Of a stretch of 64,000 nt of DNA, positions 52,983-60,858 are shown piece by piece. The DNA comes from Vulcaniibacterium gelatinicum. GTDB lineage: Bacteria; Pseudomonadota; Gammaproteobacteria; Xanthomonadales; Xanthomonadaceae. The translations under genes and the position numbers were made by a program. Each line of letters opens with the position of its first letter. Position 1 is the stretch's first letter. Location of the stretch: contig NZ_VNKO01000001.1 in assembly GCF_008033445.1 (NCBI RefSeq), positions 186,001 to 250,000 on the forward strand, read 5' to 3'. Under the pieces are notes generated by a model. The model had not been told where the DNA came from and did no database searches. It was given only the letters and a program-made list of their open reading frames with translations.

Positions 52983-55076
52983 GTGAATCACAAGCCGCAA
53001 GTCCTGCTGTTGACCCTCGCCGTCACCCTCGCCCTCGCCGCGTGCGGGAAGGAGGAGACCCCGGCGGCCGACGGCCCCGCTCCGGCCGCCAGCCCCGGCT
53101 TCGTCCTCGACGAGAGCAAGCTGCCCCCGGTCAACCGCTTCTCGGCGACCGACCTCGATCCGGCGAAGGACGCGTGCACCGACTTCGCCGGCTACGTCAA
53201 CGGCAAGTGGCTGGCCGGCAACCCGGTGCCCGGCGACCGCACCAGCTGGGGCGCGTTCGAGATGCTGGGCGAGCGCTCCAAGGCGATCCAGCGCCAGCTC
53301 GCCGAGCAGGCCGCGGCCAAGGCCGGCGCCACCGGCGTGGAGAAGATCGTCGGCGACTTCTGGGCCACCGGCATGGACGCGGCGAGGATCAACGCCCAGG
53401 GCATCGCGCCGCTCGAGGGCCGCCTGGCCGAGATCGCCGCGCTCGAGGGCAAGGAGGCGATCGCCGAATACCTGCGCGCCAGCGCCGCGCGCGGCGAGAA
53501 CCGGCTGTTCGGCTTCGGCGCCGAGGCCGACTTCAAGGACTCGAAGATGGTGATCGGCTACGCCATGCAGGGCGGGCTGGGCCTGCCCGACAGGAGCTAC
53601 TACTTCGACGCCGACAAGCAGGACAAGCTCGCCGCCTACGAACGGCACGTGGCCAGGGTGCTGGAACTGTCCGGCGTGCCGGCGGCCGATGCGGCGAAAC
53701 AGGCCCGGGACGTGGTCGCGTTCGAAACCCGCCTGGCGAAGGTGTCGAAGTCGAGCGAGGAGCTCTCGCGCGACGTCTCGCTGTATTACAACCCGGTCAG
53801 CCCGGCCGAGGCCGACAAGCTCACGCCGAACTTCCCGTGGACGAAGTTCTTCGAGTCGCAGGGCATCGCCGCGCCGAAGATGTTCTCGCTCGCCATCCCC
53901 GGCTTCCACCAGGAGGTCAGCCGGATGCTCGAGGACGTGCCGGCCGCGCAGTGGCGCAGCTACCTGCGCTTCCACACCGTGGACGCCGCCTCGCCGTACC
54001 TGGCCGACGCCTTCGCCGAGGAGCATTTCAATTTCTACAGCAAGACCCTGCGCGGGCAGAAGGAGATGAAGGAGCGCGGCAAGCGCGTGCTCGACACGGT
54101 CGAGGCCCTGGCCGGCGAGGCGATGGGCCAGCTGTACGTGAAGGTCGCGTTCTCGCCCGAAGCCAAGGCGCGCATGCAGACGCTGGTGCAGAACCTGTCC
54201 GCGGCGCTGAAGGCCCGGATCGAGAACCTCGACTGGATGTCGGAGGAGACCAAGAAGAAGGCGATGGAGAAGTGGGCCAGCTTCACGCCCAAGATCGGCT
54301 ACCCCGACAAGTGGCGCGACTGGACCGGCCTGGCCACCTCCCGCGACAGCTACCTCGGCAACGTCCTGGCCGCCAGCGAGTTCAACTACAGGTGGCAGCT
54401 GTCCAAGATCGGCAAGCCGGTGGACCGCACCGAGTGGGCGATGCCGCCGCAGATGGTCAACGCCTACTACAACCCGCTGCAGAACGAGATCGTGTTCCCG
54501 GCCGCGATCCTGCAGCCGCCGTTCTTCGACCCGAACGCGGACGACGCGCTCAACTACGGCGGCATCGGCGCGGTGATCGGCCACGAGATGACCCACGGCT
54601 ACGACGACCAGGGCAGCCGCTTCGGCGCCAGCGGCAACTTCGAGAACTGGTGGACCGAGGCCGACGCCAAGGGCTTCGCCGCCCGCACCGGCAAGCTGGT
54701 GGAACAGTTCAACCAGTACGAGGCGCTGCCGGGCATGAAGGTGAACGGCAAGCTCACCCTCGGCGAGAACATCGCCGACCTCGGCGGCCTGGCCACCGCC
54801 TACGACGCGCTCAAGCGCGCCACCGAAGGCCAGCCCGACCCGATGGTGGACGGCCTGAGCCGCGACCAGCGCTTCTTCCTGAACTGGGCCACGGTGTGGC
54901 GCCGCAACTTCACCGAGGAGGAGCTGAAGGTGCGCCTGACCACCGACCCGCACGCGCCGGCGAACTTCCGCGCGATCGGCGCGCCGTCGAACCTGCCGGC
55001 CTTCGCCGCCGCGTTCCAGTGCAAGCCGGGCGCGCCGATGGTGCGCCAGGGCGAGGCGCAGGTGGTGATCTGGTAA
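52983..55076 (+). CDS. M13-family (neprilysin/PepO-like) zinc metallopeptidase, lipoprotein
   Basis: The 697-residue GTG-started precursor has a lipoprotein signal with lipobox LAAC (Cys21), so it is anchored in the envelope. After the M13 N-terminal lobe (CTDFAGYVNGKW at the start) the zinc site is HEMTH (His534, Glu535, His538) and the third ligand Glu595 is in ENIADLGG. The C-terminal signature FQCKPGAPM is present. The protein should cleave small peptides outside the inner membrane. A TACAGT hexamer at 52893-52898 is a possible -10. A second M13 gene follows after a terminator. Confidence 0.94.
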   Translation: MNHKPQVLLLTLAVTLALAACGKEETPAADGPAPAASPGFVLDESKLPPVNRFSATDLDPAKDACTDFAGYVNGKWLAGNPVPGDRTSWGAFEMLGERSKAIQRQLAEQAAAKAGATGVEKIVGDFWATGMDAARINAQGIAPLEGRLAEIAALEGKEAIAEYLRASAARGENRLFGFGAEADFKDSKMVIGYAMQGGLGLPDRSYYFDADKQDKLAAYERHVARVLELSGVPAADAAKQARDVVAFETRLAKVSKSSEELSRDVSLYYNPVSPAEADKLTPNFPWTKFFESQGIAAPKMFSLAIPGFHQEVSRMLEDVPAAQWRSYLRFHTVDAASPYLADAFAEEHFNFYSKTLRGQKEMKERGKRVLDTVEALAGEAMGQLYVKVAFSPEAKARMQTLVQNLSAALKARIENLDWMSEETKKKAMEKWASFTPKIGYPDKWRDWTGLATSRDSYLGNVLAASEFNYRWQLSKIGKPVDRTEWAMPPQMVNAYYNPLQNEIVFPAAILQPPFFDPNADDALNYGGIGAVIGHEMTHGYDDQGSRFGASGNFENWWTEADAKGFAARTGKLVEQFNQYEALPGMKVNGKLTLGENIADLGGLATAYDALKRATEGQPDPMVDGLSRDQRFFLNWATVWRRNFTEEELKVRLTTDPHAPANFRAIGAPSNLPAFAAAFQCKPGAPMVRQGEAQVVIW

Positions 55077-55101
55077 CCAGATCCTGCCGCGGAACGTGAC
55101 C

Positions 55102-55130
55102 AAGGCCCGCCTCGTGCGGGCCTTCGTCTT
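55102..55130 (+). terminator. intrinsic terminator between the two M13 genes
   Basis: AAGGCCCGC (55102-55110) pairs perfectly with GCGGGCCTT (55116-55124) around a five-base loop, followed by CGTCTTT. It begins 25 bases after the first M13 stop. This is the best-formed forward intrinsic terminator in the window. A TACACT hexamer at 55163-55168 could be the -10 of the second gene, giving each its own promoter. Confidence 0.7.
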
Positions 55131-55201
55131 TGCGCGCCGACGGCGCGGCGACGGGGGTTGGGTACACTCGCGCGACCCTCTCCCCCGGATGACCGTTCCG
55201 C

Positions 55202-57214
55202 ATGCACCAGCCGCGTCCGCTCGTCATCGCCCTCGCCGTCTGCCTGGCCGCCGCGCTCGCCGCGCCCGACGCCGACGCCCAGAAACGCCGCCGCCGCGCC
55301 GCACCCAAGGCGCCGCCCGCACCCACCGCCTGCACCGACTTCTACGCCGTCGCCAACGCCGACTGGCTGAAGGCCAACCCGGCCCCGGCCGGCGATGCGG
55401 TCTCGGCCCTCGGCGAACTCGCCGCGCGCGCGCAGCAACAGCAGCGCGACCTGCTCGATGCGGCGATGCAGCAGCCGCAGAACACGGTGCAGAAGCTGCT
55501 CGGCGATTTCTGGGCCAGCGGCCTGGACGAGGCCGCGGTCGAACGCGACGGCGCCAGGCCGATCGCGCCGCTGCTCGACCGGATCGGTGCGATCCGCAAG
55601 CCGAAGGACATCGCGCCGGCGATCGCGGCGCTGCACCAGGTCGGCATCCCGGTCGCGTTCAACTTCGCCGCCGACGTGGACCTGCAGGACCTCGACCGCC
55701 ACATCGGCTATTTCGGCCAGGGCGGGCTCGGCCTGCCCGATCCGGCCTACTACACCCGCACCGATGCGGCCACGCGCGAGCTGCTGGGCCGCTACGAGGG
55801 CTACGTGCGGAAGATCCTCGCCCTCGCCGGCACGCCGGAGGCGCGGCTCGCCGCCGACGCCAGGCTCGTCATTGATCTGGAAACGCGGCTGGCGCAGGCC
55901 GCCAGGCCGCTCCCCGCGCTGCGCGACCCGGCCGCCAACTACGCGCCGGTCGCGGTGCAGGAGCTGCGCCGCTACAAGCGCCTGCAGCTCGACAGGTTCC
56001 TGGAAGCGCAGGGCGTGCGCGACGACCGCGTCTCGCTGGCCAATCCCGGGCTGTTCACCCAGCTCGACGCGCTGGTCGGCAGCCTGAAGCCGGCGCAGTG
56101 GCAGGCGTACCTGCGCTTCCACGTCGGCAACGCGATGGCGCCGTACCTGTCCAGGGCCTGGCGCGACGCCGAGTTCGAGTTCCGCGGCCGGGTGCTGCGC
56201 GGGCAGGCCGCGCCGGCGCCGCGCTGGCGGCAGGTGCTGGATGCGATCAACACCGCGGCCGGGCCGATGCTCGGGCGCGAGTACGCCGCGCGCTACCTGC
56301 CCGCGCCCACGCGTGCGCACGCCGAGCGCATCGCCGGCGAAGTGCGCGACGCGCTCGCCGCGGCGGTCGAGCGCAGCCCCTGGATGTCGCCGGCGGCGAA
56401 GGCCGAGGCGAAGGCCAAGCTTGCCAGGCTGAAGATCGAGGTGGGCACGCCGCGCCGCGACCTGGACTACACGGTGCAGCCGATGGGCCGCGGCAGTTTC
56501 GGCGGCAACATGCTGATCGCCTCCACCTGGCGCCACCGCGAGGAGATGAAGCGGATCGGCAAGGGCAACGCCGACCGGCGCTGGGACGTGCTGCCGCAGC
56601 AGCCGGCGCTGGCCTACGACATCGCCCAGAACCGGCTGATCGTGACCGCGGCCATGCTGCAGGCGCCGGTGCTGGACATGGCGCGCGAGCCGGCGGCGCA
56701 CTACGGCGGTTTCGGCGCGCTGGTCGGGCACGAGCTGACCCACGCGGTCGCCGGGCGCGGTCGGCACGTGGACGCGGCCGGCACGGTGCGCGACTGGTGG
56801 ACGCCGGCCGAAGCCGCGGCCTGGGATGCGCTGGGCCAGCGCGTGGCAGCGCACTACGGCGCGCTGCCGTGGCCGGCGCTGACCGGCGTGAAGCTCAACG
56901 GCGCGCAGGTGCGCGATGCGGGCCTGGCCGACCTGTCGGGGCTGGAGCTGGCGTGGGCGGCCTTCACCACCGCGCAACCCAACCCCGCGAAGCCGTCGCG
57001 GGAAGCGTTCTTCCGCGGCTGGGCCGCGCTGTGGCCGCAGCAGCTCAGCGCGGAAGCCGCGACCCAACGCGCCGCCAGCGGCGTGCACGCGCCCGGCCAG
57101 TGGCGCACCAACGCACCGCTGCAGCACCTGCCCGCCTTCGGCGAAACCTTCGCCTGCAAGGCCGGCACCCCGATGCAGCTCGCCGACGCGCAACGGATCC
57201 GGATCTGGCCTTGA
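55202..57214 (+). CDS. second M13-family peptidase, with an altered third zinc ligand
   Basis: The 670-residue product has a cleavable signal peptide (about 1-26, DADA-QK) and a basic linker, then the M13 fold starting ACTDFYAVANADW. The HELTH motif (His510, Glu511, His514) is intact. At the position of the third zinc ligand, where the neighbouring paralogue has ENIADLGG, this protein reads AGLADLSG, so the Glu is replaced by Ala573 with Asp572 just before it. Either Asp572 binds zinc in its place or the enzyme is weakened and serves a different role. The C-terminal CKAGTPM signature is present. It is not truncated. Confidence 0.9.
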   Translation: MHQPRPLVIALAVCLAAALAAPDADAQKRRRRAAPKAPPAPTACTDFYAVANADWLKANPAPAGDAVSALGELAARAQQQQRDLLDAAMQQPQNTVQKLLGDFWASGLDEAAVERDGARPIAPLLDRIGAIRKPKDIAPAIAALHQVGIPVAFNFAADVDLQDLDRHIGYFGQGGLGLPDPAYYTRTDAATRELLGRYEGYVRKILALAGTPEARLAADARLVIDLETRLAQAARPLPALRDPAANYAPVAVQELRRYKRLQLDRFLEAQGVRDDRVSLANPGLFTQLDALVGSLKPAQWQAYLRFHVGNAMAPYLSRAWRDAEFEFRGRVLRGQAAPAPRWRQVLDAINTAAGPMLGREYAARYLPAPTRAHAERIAGEVRDALAAAVERSPWMSPAAKAEAKAKLARLKIEVGTPRRDLDYTVQPMGRGSFGGNMLIASTWRHREEMKRIGKGNADRRWDVLPQQPALAYDIAQNRLIVTAAMLQAPVLDMAREPAAHYGGFGALVGHELTHAVAGRGRHVDAAGTVRDWWTPAEAAAWDALGQRVAAHYGALPWPALTGVKLNGAQVRDAGLADLSGLELAWAAFTTAQPNPAKPSREAFFRGWAALWPQQLSAEAATQRAASGVHAPGQWRTNAPLQHLPAFGETFACKAGTPMQLADAQRIRIWP

Positions 57215-57247
57215 ACCGAACGGCGCGCATGTGCGCGTGAGTCTCTG

Positions 57248-57279
57248 TCGCTTCGAGCGGGGCGCCGGTATGCCCGGGG
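57248..57279 (+). repeat. dispersed repeat, copy 1
   Basis: TCGCTTCGAGC followed by GGGGCGCCGGTATGCCCGGG lies 33 bases after the second M13 gene. It closely matches 62914-62946, and a partial third copy is at 62875-62904. The shared consensus is TCGCTTCGRGC then GGGGCGCCGGYATGCCCGGG. It is outside genes and looks like a short interspersed element. The remaining roughly 80 bases before the rhomboid stop show nothing recognisable. Confidence 0.55.
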
Positions 57280-57363
57280 TGTGCGTGCCAAGGCTTCGAT
57301 GTCGTCGCCCCGGAGCAAGCCGGGACCCATTTGGCTGTTGCCGTTGCTCGCCCCGCAAGCGCC

Positions 57364-58035
57364 TCACCGCACGATGCGGATATCCGGCGGCCGGCGCCGG
57401 CGCCCGCCGCCGAACGGCGGCTGGCCGCGCCAGTAGCGGATCAACAGCCAGCCGAACAGCATCCCGCCCAGGTGCGCGAAATGCGCCACTCCCGGCTGTA
57501 CCCCGCTGAACCCGAGCAGCAGCTCGATCGCGCCGTACACGATCACCAGCGTCCGCGCCTTCATCGGGATCGGCGGGATCAACAGCATCACCCGCTGGTT
57601 CGGGAACAGCATCCCGTACGCCAGCAACAGCCCGAACACCCCGCCCGAGGCGCCGATGGTCGGATACGCCCCGCCGCCCTGCGCCGCGTACCACGACGCC
57701 ACGCCCAGCTGGATCGCACCCGCCCCGATCACGCAGGTGAAGTAATAGGTCATGAAGCGCCGGTTGCCCCAGGTGTACTCGAGCGGGGCTCCGAACATCA
57801 CCAGCGCCAGCATGTTGAACAGCAGATGCGGCAGGTTGCCGTGCAGGAAGCCGTAGCTCACCAGCTGCCACGGCAGGAACGTGCGCACCGACGTGTCCAG
57901 CCCCGCGCCGCCATCGCCCAGCGGCCAGAGCATGAATGCGGCGAAGGTCTCGTCGCCCAGCAGCAGTTGCAGCACGAACGCGGCGACGTTGGCGATCAGC
58001 AGCGCCTTGGTGACCCGCGGCAGATTGGCGAGCAT
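57364..58035 (-). CDS. rhomboid-family intramembrane serine protease
   Basis: The ATG at 58035 gives 223 residues with about six membrane helices. The catalytic Ser130 is in GASGGVFG and His188 in FAHLGG, the rhomboid dyad. The HGNLPHLLFNMLAL loop is also typical. A Pro/Arg-rich C-terminal tail faces the cytoplasm. The frame remains open to 58188 without support. A TATCAT hexamer about 33 bases upstream may be its -10. Substrates are unknown. Confidence 0.93.
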   Translation of the reverse strand: MLANLPRVTKALLIANVAAFVLQLLLGDETFAAFMLWPLGDGGAGLDTSVRTFLPWQLVSYGFLHGNLPHLLFNMLALVMFGAPLEYTWGNRRFMTYYFTCVIGAGAIQLGVASWYAAQGGGAYPTIGASGGVFGLLLAYGMLFPNQRVMLLIPPIPMKARTLVIVYGAIELLLGFSGVQPGVAHFAHLGGMLFGWLLIRYWRGQPPFGGGRRRRPPDIRIVR

Positions 58036-58085
58036 GTGGGGGAATCCATGGACGCAAGGCCGTCCATGATAGCGGCGGGGCCGTC

Positions 58086-58418
58086 TCAGCCGATGCGCCA
58101 CAGCGCCGCGTCGAGATCCTCGCCCGCGCGCGGCATCCGCACCCGCCCGTTCACGACCTTCACCCCCTCCCGCCGCAGCCGCGCACACTGCTCGCGGAAC
58201 CCCGGCGAGCCCGGCGGGAACGCGATCCGCCCGTCCGCGCGCAGCACCCGGTGCCAGGGCAGCGCCGGATCCCCGTTCCCGGCCAGCACCCGCGCCACCA
58301 ACCGCGCCCGCCCCGGCAGCCCCGCGCGTCGGGCGACATGGCCGTAGCCGGCCACCTGCCCGCGCGGGATCGCGCGGACCGCGGCCAGGATGCGCTCGGC
58401 GGCAGACAGCTCCGGCAT
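58086..58418 (-). CDS. Atl/YbaZ alkyltransferase-like DNA-binding protein
   Basis: The 110-residue protein matches the DNA-binding domain of O6-alkylguanine-DNA alkyltransferase, with RAIPRGQVAGYGHVA and RVLAGNG motifs. The active-site PCHR is PWHR here, with Trp55 in place of Cys. Proteins of this type (Atl1, YbaZ) bind O6-alkylguanine without repairing it and direct it to nucleotide excision repair. The ATG at 58418 is the likely start; a TTG three bases earlier is also possible. It shares an overlapping -10 element with the divergent gene. Confidence 0.92.
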   Translation of the reverse strand: MPELSAAERILAAVRAIPRGQVAGYGHVARRAGLPGRARLVARVLAGNGDPALPWHRVLRADGRIAFPPGSPGFREQCARLRREGVKVVNGRVRMPRAGEDLDAALWRIG

Positions 58419-58425
58419 CAACGAC

Positions 58426-58432
58426 TAGGATA
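58426..58432. promoter_or_regulatory. overlapping bidirectional -10 element
   Basis: TAGGATA reads TAGGAT (58426-58431) on the plus strand and TATCCT (58427-58432) on the minus strand. The minus -10 lies eight bases before the Atl ATG; the plus -10 lies 29 bases before the ATG at 58461. A shared near-symmetric -10 can drive divergent transcription from one site. No -35 consensus was found on either side. Confidence 0.4.
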
Positions 58433-58460
58433 GGGGGCCCGTCGGAGGGCAGGACGCATC

Positions 58461-58871
58461 ATGCAGAACTTCGAGCAGATCCGCAGCCACCTGACCGCCA
58501 GCGACTACCGCATCACGATGCAGGAACCGTACGTGATGTGCGTGGAGCTCTCGCTCGACCAGGGCCGCCGCCACCAGGCGATCTTCCTCTCCGAGATCCA
58601 GGACGACGACGGACGCAACTACCTGCGGGTGAGCACTGCGGTCGCCCCCACCACCGGCCTGGACGCGCGCCGCGCGCTCGCCTTCAACTGGGAGAGCCGG
58701 GTCGGCTACCTCGCCATCGGCGAGCTCGACGGCGTGCCCTACCTGCAACTGTGCGAGAACCGCCCCTACGACGGCCTGTCCGCCGCCGAGGTGGACCGCC
58801 TGGTGCTCGAGATCGGCGGCATGGGCGACCGCATGGAGCGCATGCTCTCGGCCGGCGGAGACCTGCTCTGA
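58461..58871 (+). CDS. conserved-looking 136-residue protein, YbjN/type III chaperone-like fold suspected
   Basis: I do not recognise the family with certainty. The sequence starts MQNFEQIRSHLT, alternates strands and helices, and ends with a Met/Arg/Gly-rich helix (GGMGDRMERMLSAGGDLL). The pattern of an N-terminal helix, five beta-strands and a C-terminal helix is like YbjN or CesT-type secretion chaperones. GGAGGGCAGGACGC precedes the ATG as a good ribosome site. It diverges from the Atl gene and converges on the phosphate transporter gene. No signal peptide or membrane helix. Confidence 0.7.
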   Translation: MQNFEQIRSHLTASDYRITMQEPYVMCVELSLDQGRRHQAIFLSEIQDDDGRNYLRVSTAVAPTTGLDARRALAFNWESRVGYLAIGELDGVPYLQLCENRPYDGLSAAEVDRLVLEIGGMGDRMERMLSAGGDLL

Positions 58872-58890
58872 GACCGGGCGCGGGCCGGGC

Positions 58891-60009
58891 TCAGGCCCAG
58901 CCCAGCGCCTCGAACAGCTTCAGCAACCCGTAGGCCATGCCGCCGGAGGCGGGGATCGTCAGGATCCACGCCCAGATGATGCGCTCGATCACCGTGAACC
59001 GCAGCGCGCGCGGGTTCTTGGCGAAGCCCACGCCCATGATCGCGGTCGAGATGCTGTGGGTGGTGGACACCGGCATGCCGAAGTGCGCGGCGGTGGTGAG
59101 GATGGTGGCCGAGGCGGTCTCCGCGGCGAAGCCGTTGATCGGGTGCAGCTTCACCATCTTGTGGCCGAGTGTCTTGATGATCCGCCAGCCGCCGGCGGCG
59201 GTGCCCGCGGCCATCACCAGCGCGCAGGTGACGATGATCCAGCGGTCAATGTCGCCCTCGCCGCCGTCCGGATGCAGGAACTGCGCCCACGCCGGCAGGT
59301 TGTCGAGCGCCCCCGTGGCCTGCGCGCCGAACAGCGACAGGGCGATGATGCCCATGGTCTTCTGCGCGTCGTTGCGCCCATGCGCCAGGCCCATGTAGGC
59401 CGCCGACAGCAGCTGCGCCTTGCCGAAGAAGGCGTTGACCCAGCGCGGCCGCGCCGCGCGCGCGAGCGCGCCGCCGGCGCGCGCCATCAGCGCGATGATC
59501 GCCCACAGCAGCACCATGATCACGATGCCGAGCAGGAACCCCGCCACCGGCGAGGTCACCATCGGCAGCAGCACCTTCCACAGCAGGCCCTTGTTCTTGG
59601 CCCACTCGCCGACCGTCTCCGACCAGATCAGCGCGTCCCAGTTGTTGTCGGCCGCGGCCAGCGCCGCGCCGCACAGGCCGCCGACCAGCGCGTGCGAGGA
59701 CGAGGACGGCAACCCGAACCACCAGGTGATCAGGTTCCAGACGATGCCGCCGGTCAGCGCGCACAGGATCACCTGCGAGGTCACCACCACCACGTCGGTG
59801 TCCACCAGGCCCGAGGCGATGGTCTTGGCCACCGCGGTGCCCCAGAACGCGCCGATCAGGTTGGCCACCGCGGCCAGGACCACCGCCTGGCCCGGCGAGA
59901 GCACCTTGGTCGCGACCACCGTCGCGATCGAGTTGGCGGTGTCGTGGAAGCCGTTGATGAACTCGAAGACGAGCGCGGCCAGGATCACCACCAGCACGAG
60001 CGTGAGCAT
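58891..60009 (-). CDS. pitA: Pit-family inorganic phosphate transporter
   Basis: The 372-residue membrane protein has the two PHO4 half-repeats: FEFINGFHDTANSIATVVATKVLSP near the N-terminus and GRNDAQKTMGIIALSLF in the second half, with PSSSSHALVGG and PVSTTHS loops. Pit proteins co-transport metal-phosphate with protons. It starts 10 bases after the DUF47 gene, a common pairing in which the DUF47 protein modulates transport. The length is shorter than E. coli PitA (499) because the cytoplasmic loop is brief, as in many bacteria. Confidence 0.93.
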   Translation of the reverse strand: MLTLVLVVILAALVFEFINGFHDTANSIATVVATKVLSPGQAVVLAAVANLIGAFWGTAVAKTIASGLVDTDVVVVTSQVILCALTGGIVWNLITWWFGLPSSSSHALVGGLCGAALAAADNNWDALIWSETVGEWAKNKGLLWKVLLPMVTSPVAGFLLGIVIMVLLWAIIALMARAGGALARAARPRWVNAFFGKAQLLSAAYMGLAHGRNDAQKTMGIIALSLFGAQATGALDNLPAWAQFLHPDGGEGDIDRWIIVTCALVMAAGTAAGGWRIIKTLGHKMVKLHPINGFAAETASATILTTAAHFGMPVSTTHSISTAIMGVGFAKNPRALRFTVIERIIWAWILTIPASGGMAYGLLKLFEALGWA

Positions 60010-60019
60010 GGGGGCGGCC

Positions 60020-60646
60020 TCAGCTGTTCTTCAGGGTGATCTCGTAGGCGACCACGCCGGCCTCGCGGCAACGGTCGATGGCCTTCTCGAGGATCTCGAA
60101 GAACTCCTTGAGCAGGAACATCTCCGCGGCGTCGAGGCGGCCGGAGTAGATGTCGCGGTGCAGCTCCAGGATCAGGCGGTCGGCCTCGGTCTCGATCACG
60201 CGCAGGCGGTCGTTGAGCGCCTTCATCCGGTCCAGGCGCAGGTTCGGCAGCTCGGCCACCATCTGCACCACCACCGAGGCGGCCTGCTCGAGCATGGCCG
60301 CGCGCGGGGCGAAATCAATGCCCTCCAGACGGTGCCTGGCCAGGGCGTAGCGGTCGGCGAAGCGCTCGACCTGCTTCGGGATCCGGTACAGGGCCGAGGC
60401 CAGGGCCTCGATGTCCTCGCGCTCGATCGGGGTGATGAAGCTGTCCACCAGCGCCTGGCTGATCTTCTCGGCGGTCTCGCGCTCGCGCTGGCGGGCCAGC
60501 TTGAACGCCTCCAGCGCCGGGGTGCGCTCGGGCGCCTTCAGCATCTCGTACAGGGCCTTGGTGCTGTCGTGGGCCGCGGCCGCGGCGTCGTTGAGCAGGG
60601 CATAGAACTGCTTGCCCTGGCCGAAGATCGTCTGCAGGGAGAACAT
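60020..60646 (-). CDS. DUF47 PhoU-like accessory protein for Pit transporter
   Basis: The 208-residue helical protein matches DUF47: an N-terminal FGQGKQFYALLNDAAAAAHDS, a metal-binding-type motif HDSTKALYEML, and a long C-terminal helix pair ending VVAYEITLKNS. Paired DUF47/Pit genes act together in phosphate uptake. The ATG at 60646 gives the expected start. The 212 bases upstream lead to the divergent CNNM gene and contain a TATGAT hexamer (60769-60774) facing that gene. Confidence 0.92.
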   Translation of the reverse strand: MFSLQTIFGQGKQFYALLNDAAAAAHDSTKALYEMLKAPERTPALEAFKLARQRERETAEKISQALVDSFITPIEREDIEALASALYRIPKQVERFADRYALARHRLEGIDFAPRAAMLEQAASVVVQMVAELPNLRLDRMKALNDRLRVIETEADRLILELHRDIYSGRLDAAEMFLLKEFFEILEKAIDRCREAGVVAYEITLKNS

Positions 60647-60858
60647 CGGGCGCCTCGTGGTCGGGTCCGGACCGAAGGCGCGAATTATGACGGTTCGGTG
60701 ACATTCCTGCCCATGCTCCGGCGACCCCGGGCAGGCGAGGCGCAGGCGGGTGCCGCGCCGGGGGCTGCTATGATCCCGCCGGCGCCCCCGCGCCGAACCA
60801 TGCACGACCACCCCTCCCCACCGCTTTCGTCCCCACGTCGTGCCGCCCAGGCCGCCGT

